Source: Trichloromonas sp034006665 (GTDB taxonomy: Bacteria > Desulfobacterota > Desulfuromonadia > Desulfuromonadales > Trichloromonadaceae). Taken from it: 64,000 bases of DNA. The stretch covers positions 30,694 to 94,693 of the forward strand of contig NZ_JAVESI010000006.1 in assembly GCF_034006665.1 (NCBI RefSeq), given 5' to 3'. This document shows positions 51,745-60,042 of this stretch, one piece after another. Position numbers and translations under genes: made by a program. Each line of letters opens with the position of its first letter. Position 1 is the first letter of the stretch. The notes under the pieces were generated by a model. It searched no databases. It was not told the DNA's origin and worked only from the letters and a program-made list of their open reading frames with translations.

Positions 51745-53037
51745 TTAACCGCGCACAGCGCCGACTAGACGGCGGCCGGCATTGCGCCGGTTGGACGCGG
51801 TCTTGCCCGCCGGGCGGGGGGCCGAAGCCGTCGTGGCCGAAGCCTTACTCTTGGCCTTGGGCCGGGAAGGCTGGCGCGGGGGTCGGGCGAACTCACGATC
51901 CTTGACCGGAGCTGGAACGCTGTAATCAAAACCGTCGAGCTTGCGCTGCTCCAGGGGCTTGCCGAGCACCCGCTCGATGGCGCGCACCATGACGGCATCT
52001 TCCGTCGTCACCAGGGTGAAGGCATCGCCGGTACGGGCGGCGCGACCGGTGCGGCCGATGCGATGGACGTAAGCTTCGGTGGTGTCGGGGATATCGTAGT
52101 TAATGACGTGGGAAACCTGGCTCACGTCGATTCCCCGGGCGGCGATGTCGGTCGCCACCAGCACCTGAAAAGTGCCGTCACGGAAACCGTCGAGAGCCTC
52201 CTGGCGCCGGTTCTGGGAGAGATTCCCCTGGAGAGAGGCGGCCCGGTGGCCGGCCTTGCCCAACTGCTCGCCGAGGCGCTTGGCGCGATGCTTGGTACGA
52301 GTGAATACCAGCACCGATCCGGTATCGGTATGCCGCAGCAGTTCGAGCAGAAGGGGCGTCTTGAGATGCTGCGCCACCGGATAGAGGGCATGGCTGACGG
52401 TCACCGCCGGAGCGGTGGTGCCGACCTGGACCGTCACTGGATCGGTCAGCACATCCTGCGCCAGGCCGCGAATCGCGTCGGGCATGGTCGCCGAAAAGAG
52501 CAGGGTCTGCCGCTGCGCGGGCAGGCGCTTGAGAATCTTGCGGATCGCCGGGAAGAAGCCCATGTCGAACATCTGATCCGCTTCGTCGAGGACCAGCACT
52601 TCCAAGGCGGAAAGATCGATGGTCCCTTGATCGAGGTGATCCTGCAGGCGGCCGGGGCAGGCGACGACGATTTCGACCCCCTTTTTCAGCTTGGCGATCT
52701 GCGGATTGATGCCGACGCCGCCGTAGATGGTCATGCCGCGCAGACCGGTGCGGGCGCCAAGGGTCGTGATGTTGTCGTGAATCTGCTCGGCCAGTTCGCG
52801 GGTCGGGGCGATGACCAGCGCCCGCACCCCGCCGCGCGGCCCGGAGAGCAGCCGGTGGAGAATGGGCAGGGCGAAGGCGGCGGTTTTGCCGGTGCCGGTC
52901 TGGGCCAGGCCCATGACGTCGCGTCCGGCCATGACCGCCGGAATGGCCTGGGCCTGAATGGGGGTGGGGGTCCGGTAACCGGCGGCGGCGATGCCTGCGG
53001 CGACCTGGGGGTGAAAGGCGAATGTGCTGAAATCCAT
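51745..53037 (-). CDS. rhlE: DEAD-box RNA helicase, RhlE-like
   Basis: A 430-residue ATP-dependent RNA helicase. The motifs run in order: Q motif (RTPTPIQAQAIP), AQTGTGKTAAF, PTRELAEQ, LDEADQMFDMG, FSATMP, VFTRTKHRAKRLGEQL, ATDIAARGIDV and HRIGRTGRAA. A basic, Pro/Lys/Ala-rich tail (about 365-430) probably binds RNA. ATG 53037, with AAGGA upstream, is preferred over a frame start ten codons earlier. Such helicases help ribosome assembly and RNA decay, often in the cold. The leader contains a terminator-like hairpin at 53066-53097. Confidence 0.92.
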   Translation of the reverse strand: MDFSTFAFHPQVAAGIAAAGYRTPTPIQAQAIPAVMAGRDVMGLAQTGTGKTAAFALPILHRLLSGPRGGVRALVIAPTRELAEQIHDNITTLGARTGLRGMTIYGGVGINPQIAKLKKGVEIVVACPGRLQDHLDQGTIDLSALEVLVLDEADQMFDMGFFPAIRKILKRLPAQRQTLLFSATMPDAIRGLAQDVLTDPVTVQVGTTAPAVTVSHALYPVAQHLKTPLLLELLRHTDTGSVLVFTRTKHRAKRLGEQLGKAGHRAASLQGNLSQNRRQEALDGFRDGTFQVLVATDIAARGIDVSQVSHVINYDIPDTTEAYVHRIGRTGRAARTGDAFTLVTTEDAVMVRAIERVLGKPLEQRKLDGFDYSVPAPVKDREFARPPRQPSRPKAKSKASATTASAPRPAGKTASNRRNAGRRLVGAVRG

Positions 53038-53065
53038 GTATGTCCTTGTGTCTTCCATGCGTTCC

Positions 53066-53097
53066 AAAAAAACAAAAACCCCGGAGGGATTCCAGGG
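53066..53097 (-). promoter_or_regulatory. Terminator-like attenuator in the rhlE leader
   Basis: On the minus strand, CCCTGGA-ATCCC-TCCGGGG forms a 7-bp stem (one G-T pair) directly followed by TTTTTGTTTTTTT, 29 bases before the helicase ATG and in the same direction. It would stop transcription before the gene unless read through. Confidence 0.6.
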
Positions 53098-53221
53098 CTT
53101 ACGAGCTTTTCGTTGTCATCCGGGAACTGCGTTTGATATGGTGCACAGTAGCAGCGAATGCTCGACGATGTCAAGCTTATCCCGTAAATTCCCGCTTTTA
53201 GCCGATTCGGGAGGATAAATG

Positions 53222-53992
53222 ATGGCGGATTTCAGCGGCAGGACCATTCTCGTTACCGGCGGCGCCCAGGGCATCGGCCAGGGGATCGTGCGCTATCTGC
53301 TGTCCCGGGGTGCCAACGTGGTCGCCGCCGATATCGACGGCGAGGCCTGCGCCTTTCTCGAAAGGGAACCGGCATCGCCGAGCCTGCTGACGGTGGTCGC
53401 CGACGTCGCCGACGAAAACTCGGTGCGCCGTTGCTGCGAAGAGATCCACCGCCGCTTCGGCGGCCTTTCCGGGCTGGTCAACAACGCCGCCCTCGCCCAT
53501 GCCCATTCCGGCCCCCTCGAAGCGTTGTCCCTCGACGACTGGAACCGGATGCTGGCGGTCAACCTGACCGGCCCCTTCCTCGTCACCCGCGAGGCTCTCC
53601 CCCTGCTGCGCGCCGCCGGCAACGGGGCCGTGGTCAACATCGCCTCGACCCGCGCCCTGCAATCGGAAGCGGAGTGCGAAGCCTACGCCGCGAGCAAGGG
53701 GGGAGTGGTCGCCCTGACCCACGCGATGGCCCTTAGCCTCGGCCCCGAAGTGCGGGTCAACTGCATCTCGCCGGGATGGATCGAAACCGGCGACATGCAA
53801 AAACCCTCGGCCCGTCGCCCGGTCAGCCACAGCGACGCCGACCGCGCCCAGCATCCCGTTGGCCGGGTCGGCCTGCCCAAGGACATCGCCGCCCTCGCCG
53901 CCTTTCTCCTCGGCCCCGAAGCGGGCTTCATCACCGGCCAGAACTTCGTCGTCGACGGCGGCATGACCCGCAAAATGATCTACGCCGAGTAA
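53222..53992 (+). CDS. Short-chain dehydrogenase/reductase
   Basis: A 256-residue SDR oxidoreductase. It has the cofactor loop TGGAQGIGQG (about 11-20), ADI after beta-2 (Asp favours NAD(H)), NNAA, the catalytic serine in NIAS (about 139), YAASK (Tyr about 153, Lys about 157) and PGWIETGD. VDGGM at the end is typical of the classical type. The ATG at 53222 has better spacing to GGAGG than 53219. The substrate cannot be told; it stands alone between the helicase and small genes. Confidence 0.88.
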   Translation: MADFSGRTILVTGGAQGIGQGIVRYLLSRGANVVAADIDGEACAFLEREPASPSLLTVVADVADENSVRRCCEEIHRRFGGLSGLVNNAALAHAHSGPLEALSLDDWNRMLAVNLTGPFLVTREALPLLRAAGNGAVVNIASTRALQSEAECEAYAASKGGVVALTHAMALSLGPEVRVNCISPGWIETGDMQKPSARRPVSHSDADRAQHPVGRVGLPKDIAALAAFLLGPEAGFITGQNFVVDGGMTRKMIYAE

Positions 53993-54171
53993 CGCCCTCG
54001 ATCCATCCGTCCCCGCAAGCTCTCGCATTCAGCATGCATGGCCGCGAGGCGCCGCGCCCAGACCCGCTCGTCCCGCGCCGCCGCAGGCCGTGTCATTCGC
54101 CCCGGCAACCATGCCCGCAACCAGCCTTTCGCTACCGTTCCCACCGGCTCCGTCATTTTCCAGACTTCCAT
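53980..54171 (-). CDS. Small basic protein, unknown (63 aa)
   Basis: The minus-strand frame starts with ATG at 54171, with AAGGAG seven bases before it. The product begins MEVWKMTEPVGTVAKGWLRA and holds WLPGRMTRPAAARDERVWAR and ECESLRGRM, a mostly helical, Arg-rich sequence without known motifs. The end overlaps the last 13 bases of the SDR gene, which is convergent. The good ribosome-binding site is the main support. Confidence 0.45.
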   Translation of the reverse strand: MEVWKMTEPVGTVAKGWLRAWLPGRMTRPAAARDERVWARRLAAMHAECESLRGRMDRGRYSA

Positions 54172-54372
54172 GATTCATCTCCTTGATTCGAGTTTGGCCG
54201 AAGGCTAGGCGCTCTCCTTTAATTCCCGGTGAGAGAAGTGTTAGAAATTGATGGGGGGAAGAGACACCTCCCTGGGGGTGACGACGAAAATCTCGCATCC
54301 TTCTAACTTGCCGCAAACAATTCCGTCCTAAAGTACCGTCTCAAATGCATCGCAACCAAAGGAGAATCCACC

Positions 54373-54600
54373 ATGAATCAAACGACCGCCGAGAACCTGA
54401 TCATGATCGAAGAGAAGTGCCCTTTCTTCAGCCTCTCTCCTGAAGACGGCAAACCAAGCTGCGCCACCAGCCCTCGGGCCTCGTTGCAGCATTGCTACTG
54501 CGAAACGGAAGACTACGACAGCTGCCCGCTCTTTCTCGGGCGTCTGCTGCGCAACAGCCGACCTAAGTTCCGCGGAACACTCGACCTCGTCCACAAGTAG
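54373..54600 (+). CDS. Small cysteine-rich protein (75 aa)
   Basis: AAAGGAGAATCCACC precedes the ATG. The product has six cysteines: CPFFSLSPEDGKPSC, LQHCYCETEDYDSC and PLFLGRLLRN. The spacing C-P-F-F ... Y-D-S-C-P-L-F recalls the cysteine-rich head of the transporter at 34830 (C-P-F-Y ... D-D-C-P-R-Y), though the identity is low. It may bind zinc or an iron-sulfur cluster; nothing shows which. It is a single gene, 88 bases before the DUF3014 operon. Confidence 0.7.
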   Translation: MNQTTAENLIMIEEKCPFFSLSPEDGKPSCATSPRASLQHCYCETEDYDSCPLFLGRLLRNSRPKFRGTLDLVHK

Positions 54601-54688
54601 GAAAAATCGCCTCTTGGCTTGCTCTCATCCCCCCCGCCTGTGCTAGTATGACCGTTAAGAATTCCGGTCATTAGCACGGGGGATCCCC

Positions 54689-55537
54689 ATGAAAAAGTCT
54701 GTCCTTGTTCCCGCCGCCCTGCTCGCCGCCCTGCTCGGGGCGATCTTCCTTTTCTTCGCTCCACATAAACTCCAGCAGGAAACTGCGGTTGTCGCCCCGA
54801 TCACGGCGCCGGTCGCAGACCCCGTCTCCACTGCCCCCCACTACCCTCTGATCCCGACTCCGGAAACCGCGCCGGAACAAGCGCCTGAAACCCGGGAGGG
54901 CGAAATCGAGCCCGCCGCGACCGCGGCAACGGAGGATGCCGACACTCTCAGAACGCGCCTGCTGACCTTGCTGGGAGGACCGGGAGAAAAATCCAAACTC
55001 CTGATTCTTGAAAACTTTATCCCGCGTTTCGTCGTCACCATTGACAACCTCACCAACAGGGATTTGCCACGCAAACAACTGCCGGTCAAGGGCGCTCCCG
55101 GTTCCTTTCAGGTCCAGGGAACCCTTGAAGAAGAAAGCATTCATCCCGCAAACGCCCTACGCTATACTTCCTTCGTCGAGTTGGCCGAGTCCTTCGACAG
55201 CCGTGAACTGGTCAATCTCTACGCCCGTCTCTATCCCGAATTTCAAAAAGCCTATGAAAATCTTGGCAAGCCCGATTCCTATTTCAATGATCGCCTGATT
55301 GCCGTCATCGACCACCTGCTGGCGACGCCGGAACCGGCGGAACCGATCCGTCTCCAGCGCCCCAAAATCCTCTACCAGTATGCCGACGCCGAGCTGGAAA
55401 GACGCAGTTCGGGACAGAAGATCCTGCTGCGCGTCGGCGCTGAAAACCGTGCGCGCATCAAAAGCAAACTGAGTGAATGCCGCGCCGAACTGCTGAAGCG
55501 CGTCAGCACGCCGACTCTGGAGACACCGGCACGATGA
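54689..55537 (+). CDS. DUF3014 membrane-anchored protein
   Basis: A 282-residue protein with one N-terminal helix (VLVPAALLAALLGAIFLFFA), a Pro/Ala/Glu-rich periplasmic linker (about 30-90), and a helical domain that fits DUF3014: LLILENFIPRFVVTIDNLTN, LPRKQLPVKGAPGSF, ALRYTSFVELAESFDSRELV and LYPEFQKAYENLG. The role of the family is unknown. It overlaps the V4R gene by 4 bases and is the first of a three-gene operon with a diguanylate cyclase. Confidence 0.82.
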   Translation: MKKSVLVPAALLAALLGAIFLFFAPHKLQQETAVVAPITAPVADPVSTAPHYPLIPTPETAPEQAPETREGEIEPAATAATEDADTLRTRLLTLLGGPGEKSKLLILENFIPRFVVTIDNLTNRDLPRKQLPVKGAPGSFQVQGTLEEESIHPANALRYTSFVELAESFDSRELVNLYARLYPEFQKAYENLGKPDSYFNDRLIAVIDHLLATPEPAEPIRLQRPKILYQYADAELERRSSGQKILLRVGAENRARIKSKLSECRAELLKRVSTPTLETPAR

Positions 55538-56061
55538 AAATGGGCAACGACACACAAATCTACGATTTCCACTGGGACGATCTGGGCGACCTGAAAATCG
55601 GACGGCCCAATCTCGGAGACAGCGTCTCCTTGGCCGTCTACCGGCTCATGGTCTTCACCTTCAAAGACACCCTCTCCAAGGAGTTTGGCCTGGAGAAGAC
55701 CAAGGAACTCTTCATCAAGGCCGGGCATCTCGCCGGACGCCAGTTCTGCCTAAATCTGCTCGATACCCACCTTGATCTCGACGCCTTCATCGCCGTCCTC
55801 AAACAGAAGCTGATCGAACTGAAGATCGGCATTTTGCGGATCGAAGAGGCCGACCGCGAACACCTGACCTTTAGCCTTACCGTCTCCGAGGACCTCGACT
55901 GCTCCGGCCTCCCGATCCTCGGCGAGACCGTCTGCGATTATGATGAAGGCTTCATCGCCGGGATCTTCGAGGAATACGTCGGTCGTCCCTTCGCAGCCCG
56001 GGAAATCGATTGCTGGGCCACCGGTGACCGCACCTGCCGCTTTGAGGTAAAAGCTCTCTGA
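55534..56061 (+). CDS. V4R-domain protein
   Basis: A 175-residue cytoplasmic protein consisting of one V4R (4-vinyl reductase) domain, a small-molecule-binding fold. Landmarks are KAGHLAGRQFCLNLLDTHLD (about 70), DCSGLPILGETVCDYDEGFIAG (about 120) and CWATGDRTCRFEV near the end, with the conserved cysteines of the family. ATG 55534 overlaps the DUF3014 stop. It is directly coupled to the diguanylate cyclase gene (TGATG), so it may give that enzyme a ligand or heme signal; that is inference. Confidence 0.85.
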   Translation: MKMGNDTQIYDFHWDDLGDLKIGRPNLGDSVSLAVYRLMVFTFKDTLSKEFGLEKTKELFIKAGHLAGRQFCLNLLDTHLDLDAFIAVLKQKLIELKIGILRIEEADREHLTFSLTVSEDLDCSGLPILGETVCDYDEGFIAGIFEEYVGRPFAAREIDCWATGDRTCRFEVKAL

Positions 56062-56984
56062 TGGAAAAATCGGCCCTGGCGATCCTGCGCCGCCTCGACG
56101 AAACTCTCGCCGGCGCCCTGCGAAGGGGCTTTCCCCGACAAGGGCTGTGCGCAAGTTTCGTCGACGCGAAGCCCGAAGACCCCGAACTGGCCGGCATCGT
56201 CGAACGCCTCAGTCAATTCCTCGCTATGCTCGATGAGAGCCAGGGCTATGCCACTCGCCTGGCCGACGGTGACCTTTCCGCAAGCGCTGCCCGCAACAAT
56301 ATCCTGGCCATGCCCCTGAAGGCGCTACAGGCCGACCTCAAACACCTCATCTGGCAGACCGAGCAGGTTGCGACCGGAGATCTCAACCAGCAGGTTCACT
56401 TTCTCGGCGACTTCTCCGCTGCCTTCAACAGCATGATCCTCGCCCTGCGGGAAAAACGGCGCCTGGAGGAGCAACTGCACGAAGTCAACCAGGCCCTCGA
56501 AAAACAGGCGGCCACCGACGTCCTTACCGGCCTCTTTAACCGCCTCAAGCTTGGTTGTCTGCTCGACACCGAAATCGTCCGCGCGCAACGCTACGCTACT
56601 CCTCTCTCCGTCATCCTCCTCGATATCGACCATTTCAAACAAATCAACGACACCCGCGGCCATCAGGTCGGCGACGACGTTCTCCGCGAACTGGCCCAAC
56701 GCCTGCTTTCCAGCCTACGCTCCTGCGACGCCGTCGCCCGCTGGGGAGGCGAAGAATTCCTCGTCATGCTCCCCAACTCTCCCCTTGCAGCCGGACGAGA
56801 GTGCGCCGAAAAATTGCGCGTTGCCATCGCCGACTGTCCCTTCACCCCCATGCCCCAGGTCACCGCCAGTTTCGGCGTCGCCGAACTGCAAAAAGGCGAA
56901 CCGCGCGAAACCCTCATCGGCCGCGCCGACCAGGCCCTCTACCGGGCCAAAAACAACGGCCGCAACTGCGTCGAATGCGCCTAA
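56061..56984 (+). CDS. Diguanylate cyclase (GGDEF)
   Basis: A 307-residue protein. Residues about 1-130 are helical, with a HAMP-like middle part (YATRLADGDLSASAARNN, EQVATGDLNQQVHFLGDFSAAF) but no membrane helix. Residues about 150-307 are a GGDEF domain: TDVLTGLFNRL, VILLDIDHFKQINDTRGHQVGD, the active site RWGGEEF, and the inhibitory RxxD (RSCD) five residues before it. An intact A site and I site mean it can make cyclic di-GMP with product control. It is coupled to the V4R gene upstream. Confidence 0.92.
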   Translation: MEKSALAILRRLDETLAGALRRGFPRQGLCASFVDAKPEDPELAGIVERLSQFLAMLDESQGYATRLADGDLSASAARNNILAMPLKALQADLKHLIWQTEQVATGDLNQQVHFLGDFSAAFNSMILALREKRRLEEQLHEVNQALEKQAATDVLTGLFNRLKLGCLLDTEIVRAQRYATPLSVILLDIDHFKQINDTRGHQVGDDVLRELAQRLLSSLRSCDAVARWGGEEFLVMLPNSPLAAGRECAEKLRVAIADCPFTPMPQVTASFGVAELQKGEPRETLIGRADQALYRAKNNGRNCVECA

Positions 56985-57039
56985 TGCAAGGTTGTCTTTC
57001 ACGGATGAATATGCTATTTTCACGCGACTTCCTTTAAAT

Positions 57040-57135
57040 GGGAGCAGGAAGTAGTCTGGTGACGCTCCCGGTCTTCAAAACCGGAGGGGGGCGTATCCCG
57101 TCCCTGGTGAGTTCGATTCTCATCTGCTCCCGCCA
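57040..57135 (+). tRNA. selC: tRNA-Sec (anticodon UCA)
   Basis: A 96-base tRNA including CCA. The acceptor GGGAGCAG pairs with CTGCTCCC. The anticodon arm CCGGT-CTTCAAA-ACCGG carries UCA, and a long variable arm (about 57087-57106) marks it as selenocysteine tRNA. The T loop is GTTCGATTC. It is followed by a terminator and then by an integrase gene, so its 3' end is the likely attachment site of the island. Confidence 0.95.
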
Positions 57136-57168
57136 TTAACAATCTAACACAGTCCATAGACGTACAGG

Positions 57169-57196
57169 AAACCCGCTACTTAGGCGGGTTTTTCTG
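57169..57196 (+). terminator. Intrinsic terminator after tRNA-Sec
   Basis: Stem AAACCCGC/GCGGGTTT, loop TACTTAG, then TTCTGTTTC. Confidence 0.8.
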
Positions 57197-57224
57197 TTTC
57201 TTCTTGTCTAGTCCCGTCCGGCTT

Positions 57225-57295
57225 GGTATACCTAAAACCACCTCCCATTGGTATACCGGGAGGTATACCAGACACCACGACAAGGTGCGTATACC
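57225..57295. repeat. Cluster of four GGTATACC-type palindromes
   Basis: GGTATACC at 57225-57232, 57250-57257 and 57262-57269, and CGTATACC at 57288-57295, directly upstream of the integrase gene. Two more GGTATACG copies lie at 63664-63683. Likely arm-type binding sites for the integrase or its directionality factor, or operators. Confidence 0.75.
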
Positions 57296-57309
57296 AAAAA
57301 GGAGGGAGT

Positions 57310-58551
57310 ATGCCAAAGATAGCCGCTCCGCTGACCGATACCAGAATCAGGACCGCCAAGGCTGCGGGGAAAGATTTGACGCTGGCTGACGGCGGCGGGT
57401 TGTCCCTGCTGGTCAAAACGTCAGGCGCTAAGCTGTGGCGTTTCCGGTACACCTTCGAGGGGAAGCGGAACATGCTGGGCTTTGGCACTTACCCGGCCAC
57501 CTCTCTTGCCGACGCCAGGGACAAGCGATCTGAGGCGCTGCGGATGATTGAAAGCGGCATTGACCCAGGCCAGCACCGCAAAGCGGTCACAGCGGCCAAG
57601 GCGGAACTCAGAGCCAACAACTTTGAAGTGGTGTCGCGTGAATGGATCGGCAAGGTAAGCCCCGGCTGGTCTGAAGCAAATACCGAGGTTGTGACCAAGC
57701 TGCTTGAAAAAAATGTCTTCCCCTGGATCGGGAAGACCCCCGTTGCCGAGGTTGACGCCCCGGAACTGCTCAAGGTCTTACGGCGGATGGAGGAGCGGGG
57801 GATCGTCAAAAGCGCTCACAGGGTCCGTTCTATCTGCGGACAAATTTTTCGGTATGCCATTGCCACCGGGCGGGCAAGCCGTGACGTTGCGGCTGACCTG
57901 CGGGGAGCGCTGACCACGGCGCAAAAAAAACACCTTCCAGCCATTACCGACCCCCCCAAAGTGGCTGAACTTCTCCGAGCCATTGATGCTTTCGAGGGGT
58001 CTTTCGTGGTGCGCTGCGCTCTGCGATTGGCACCGCTGGTCTTCGTCCGGCCTGGGGAACTCCGAAAAGCCGAGTGGGAGGAAATCGACCTTGAAAAAGA
58101 CTTGTGGTCGATCCCGGCAGAAAAGATGAAAATGAAGATGCCGCACATTGTCCCGCTGAGTCGTCAGGCTGTGGCGATCCTCAAGGAGATACACCCCATG
58201 ACCGGGACCGGGCGCTATGTTTTCCCTTGTGCGCGATCAGTGACCAAACCCATGTCGGATATGGCGTTACAGGCAGCACTCAGGCGCATGGGCTACGAAA
58301 AGGGAATGATGACGCCCCACGGTTTCCGGGCGATGGCAAGGACGATCCTTGACGAGGTTTTGCAGGTACGCCCCGACTTCATCGAACACCAGTTAGCCCA
58401 CGCCGTCCGCGATCCGAACGGGCGCACCTACAACCGGACCTCCCACCTTGCCGAGCGAAAAAAGATGATGCAAACCTGGGCTGACTATCTGGACGGCCTG
58501 AAAGCGGGGGCGCAAGTGATCCCCCTTCGACGCAAAGGGGGGAAGGCATGA
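57310..58551 (+). CDS. int: Tyrosine integrase of P4 type (DUF4102 N-terminus)
   Basis: A 413-residue site-specific recombinase. The N-terminal DUF4102 domain (LTLADGGGLSLLVKTSGAKLWRFRY...NMLGFGTYP) binds arm sites. The core shows Arg in VRPGELRKAEW (about 263), HGFRAMAR (His-x-x-Arg, about 341), HQLAHAV and the nucleophile Tyr in RTYNRTSHLAERKKMM (about 379). AAGGAGG precedes the ATG at 57310; a frame start at 57223 lies in the GGTATACC cluster. It sits right after tRNA-Sec, the classic position for such an integrase. Confidence 0.93.
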   Translation: MPKIAAPLTDTRIRTAKAAGKDLTLADGGGLSLLVKTSGAKLWRFRYTFEGKRNMLGFGTYPATSLADARDKRSEALRMIESGIDPGQHRKAVTAAKAELRANNFEVVSREWIGKVSPGWSEANTEVVTKLLEKNVFPWIGKTPVAEVDAPELLKVLRRMEERGIVKSAHRVRSICGQIFRYAIATGRASRDVAADLRGALTTAQKKHLPAITDPPKVAELLRAIDAFEGSFVVRCALRLAPLVFVRPGELRKAEWEEIDLEKDLWSIPAEKMKMKMPHIVPLSRQAVAILKEIHPMTGTGRYVFPCARSVTKPMSDMALQAALRRMGYEKGMMTPHGFRAMARTILDEVLQVRPDFIEHQLAHAVRDPNGRTYNRTSHLAERKKMMQTWADYLDGLKAGAQVIPLRRKGGKA

Positions 58552-58763
58552 GGGCGCTGTTCTCCGTCGATCTAAGCCGACCGTGTTTCCAGTTTTACCC
58601 CCAGGAGGTCCTTGCTGACGTTCTACGGGACGCGGCGCGGCAAGTGCTGGGTCTCGACCTGCGGCCCCTGTCGGCTGTTGAGGTTATGCAGCGGAACCCC
58701 CCTGTAACCCTCTTCGATGATGCCGGGAGGGAATTGGGGCGGCTGGAGTTTATCGAGGATTGA
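58548..58763 (+). CDS. Small island protein, paralogue of the next gene (71 aa)
   Basis: Overlaps the integrase stop by 4 bases. The product (VLADVLRDAARQVLGLDLRP ... PVTLFDDAGRELGRLEFIED) resembles the next protein (ELSRILGEAARRVLAIDPER ... PITLRDLNGNKVGAVTFSDD) along its whole second half: an amphipathic helix with AAR-VL, then a beta hairpin D-x-G-x-x-x-G. The pair looks like a tandem duplication. I know no family or function. Confidence 0.65.
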   Translation: MRALFSVDLSRPCFQFYPQEVLADVLRDAARQVLGLDLRPLSAVEVMQRNPPVTLFDDAGRELGRLEFIED

Positions 58764-58803
58764 CCACCGGGCGAAGAGGCCCATAACGAAAAGGGAGGGA
58801 ACC

Positions 58804-58995
58804 ATGAAAGCACAAATCATCATCAGCATGGATAACGCGGCCTTCGAGGACGGCGGGCCGATGGAGGAGCTTTCTCGCATCCTGGGGGAAGCGGCGCGGC
58901 GCGTGCTGGCTATTGACCCGGAGCGGGCGGAGCCTATCACCTTGCGGGACCTGAACGGGAACAAGGTAGGCGCTGTGACGTTCTCCGACGATTGA
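58804..58995 (+). CDS. Small island protein, paralogue of the previous gene (63 aa)
   Basis: Start ATG 58804 with GGGAGGG upstream. It begins MKAQIIISMDNAAFEDGGPM, then matches the preceding protein in its helix and its C-terminal hairpin. It is acidic and small; possible roles include antirepressor or anti-host protein, but nothing in the sequence shows this. 250 bases without a gene follow (58996-59247). Confidence 0.65.
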   Translation: MKAQIIISMDNAAFEDGGPMEELSRILGEAARRVLAIDPERAEPITLRDLNGNKVGAVTFSDD

Positions 58996-59247
58996 CCCTT
59001 TTGGGCGCGAGGCCACCGTCTGCATGATGGGCTTTGGAAGGCGGTTCACGCTTATGCAGGCACCGCAGACGGACGACGCCCACCTCCAGCCAGGGGATAG
59101 GATCAGGCCACCGAAAAGGGGTTGATGCCCCCTGCCCCTGGCACCCCTTCACCGAACACCCGCCTAGCCCGACGGGGCGAAAAGCCGGGACTCCCTCCCC
59201 GGCCTGGCGGGAACTTTCTAGGGGGACGCACAGAGGGAGTGCTGACG

Positions 59248-59958
59248 ATGGATGCCGACCTTTCCCGCCTTGAAGAACTTTGCCTGGAGGCACAGGCCCA
59301 CCCTGTCGCCGAAACCAAAGTAACATCGTCAATCGAAGGGCTGCTAAGTACCGTTTCCGTGCTGGTCTGGCTCAAGACTCGCCATGAAGAGGGCGATCCC
59401 CTGGCGGCGCTGGAAGCGATAGATGTTAGCTGGCAGCGCGGCTTTAGTCTGCCGATATGGGCGCATGGTGCCTTGGCCCGACGTTCTGCCAAATTCTTGA
59501 TGGACGGGCAAGCGTCCATTGATGAAGCCTTTGATGCACCGACCCAGGCGCGGGAAAGGCGGCTGAGAGTGTCAAGGATCGTTGACGCGATGCACCACAT
59601 GAATTTTCTGTGTTACACGATGGGGCTACCTGCCAGAATCGCCGCTGTGATCGTTTCGGCGCTCCCCGTCACGGCGCACACTGTCGCCGGGTTTAATCGT
59701 CAGGATGTTTCCGACGTCAAGCAACCCTTAAAGCCCGGCACGATAGCCCAAGAATGGAAACTCTATACGCTCAAGGAACGCATACCGGAGCACCTAACCG
59801 ACCCGATGCAGAACTTGACCATCCTCATGGATGAATACGAACCTACCATTTTTCGACTACTGGAAGATGGCACCTTTCGCAGACCAGACCGAGAAAAGAT
59901 TATCAAGGCCCATGCCCGACTGGTCGGCAAAACCCTACCTCATTTTCCCACCCTGTAA
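59248..59958 (+). CDS. Hypothetical island protein (236 aa)
   Basis: The ATG at 59248 follows GAGGGAG; the frame is open back to 59122 but that part is Pro/Arg-rich and unlikely. The product is mainly helical (LEELCLEAQAHPVAETKVTS, DAPTQARERRLRVSRIVDAM, MGLPARIAAVIVSALPVTAH) without signal peptide, membrane helix or motif that I recognise. Its place between the integrase and the AlpA-type regulator fits the variable cargo region of the element. Confidence 0.6.
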   Translation: MDADLSRLEELCLEAQAHPVAETKVTSSIEGLLSTVSVLVWLKTRHEEGDPLAALEAIDVSWQRGFSLPIWAHGALARRSAKFLMDGQASIDEAFDAPTQARERRLRVSRIVDAMHHMNFLCYTMGLPARIAAVIVSALPVTAHTVAGFNRQDVSDVKQPLKPGTIAQEWKLYTLKERIPEHLTDPMQNLTILMDEYEPTIFRLLEDGTFRRPDREKIIKAHARLVGKTLPHFPTL

Positions 59959-59984
59959 ATCCCCGAAATCCCGCCGGAAAAATT

Positions 59985-60011
59985 GGTAATTTTTGCCCTC
60001 TGAAAATTACC
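59985..60011. repeat. Inverted repeat upstream of alpA
   Basis: GGTAATTTT (59985-59993) and AAAATTACC (60003-60011) form a 9-bp inverted repeat with a 9-base centre in the otherwise gene-free 59959-60113. A possible operator. Confidence 0.4.
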
Positions 60012-60042
60012 TAAATACCTGTTTCTGAAAGACAATTCCAGA

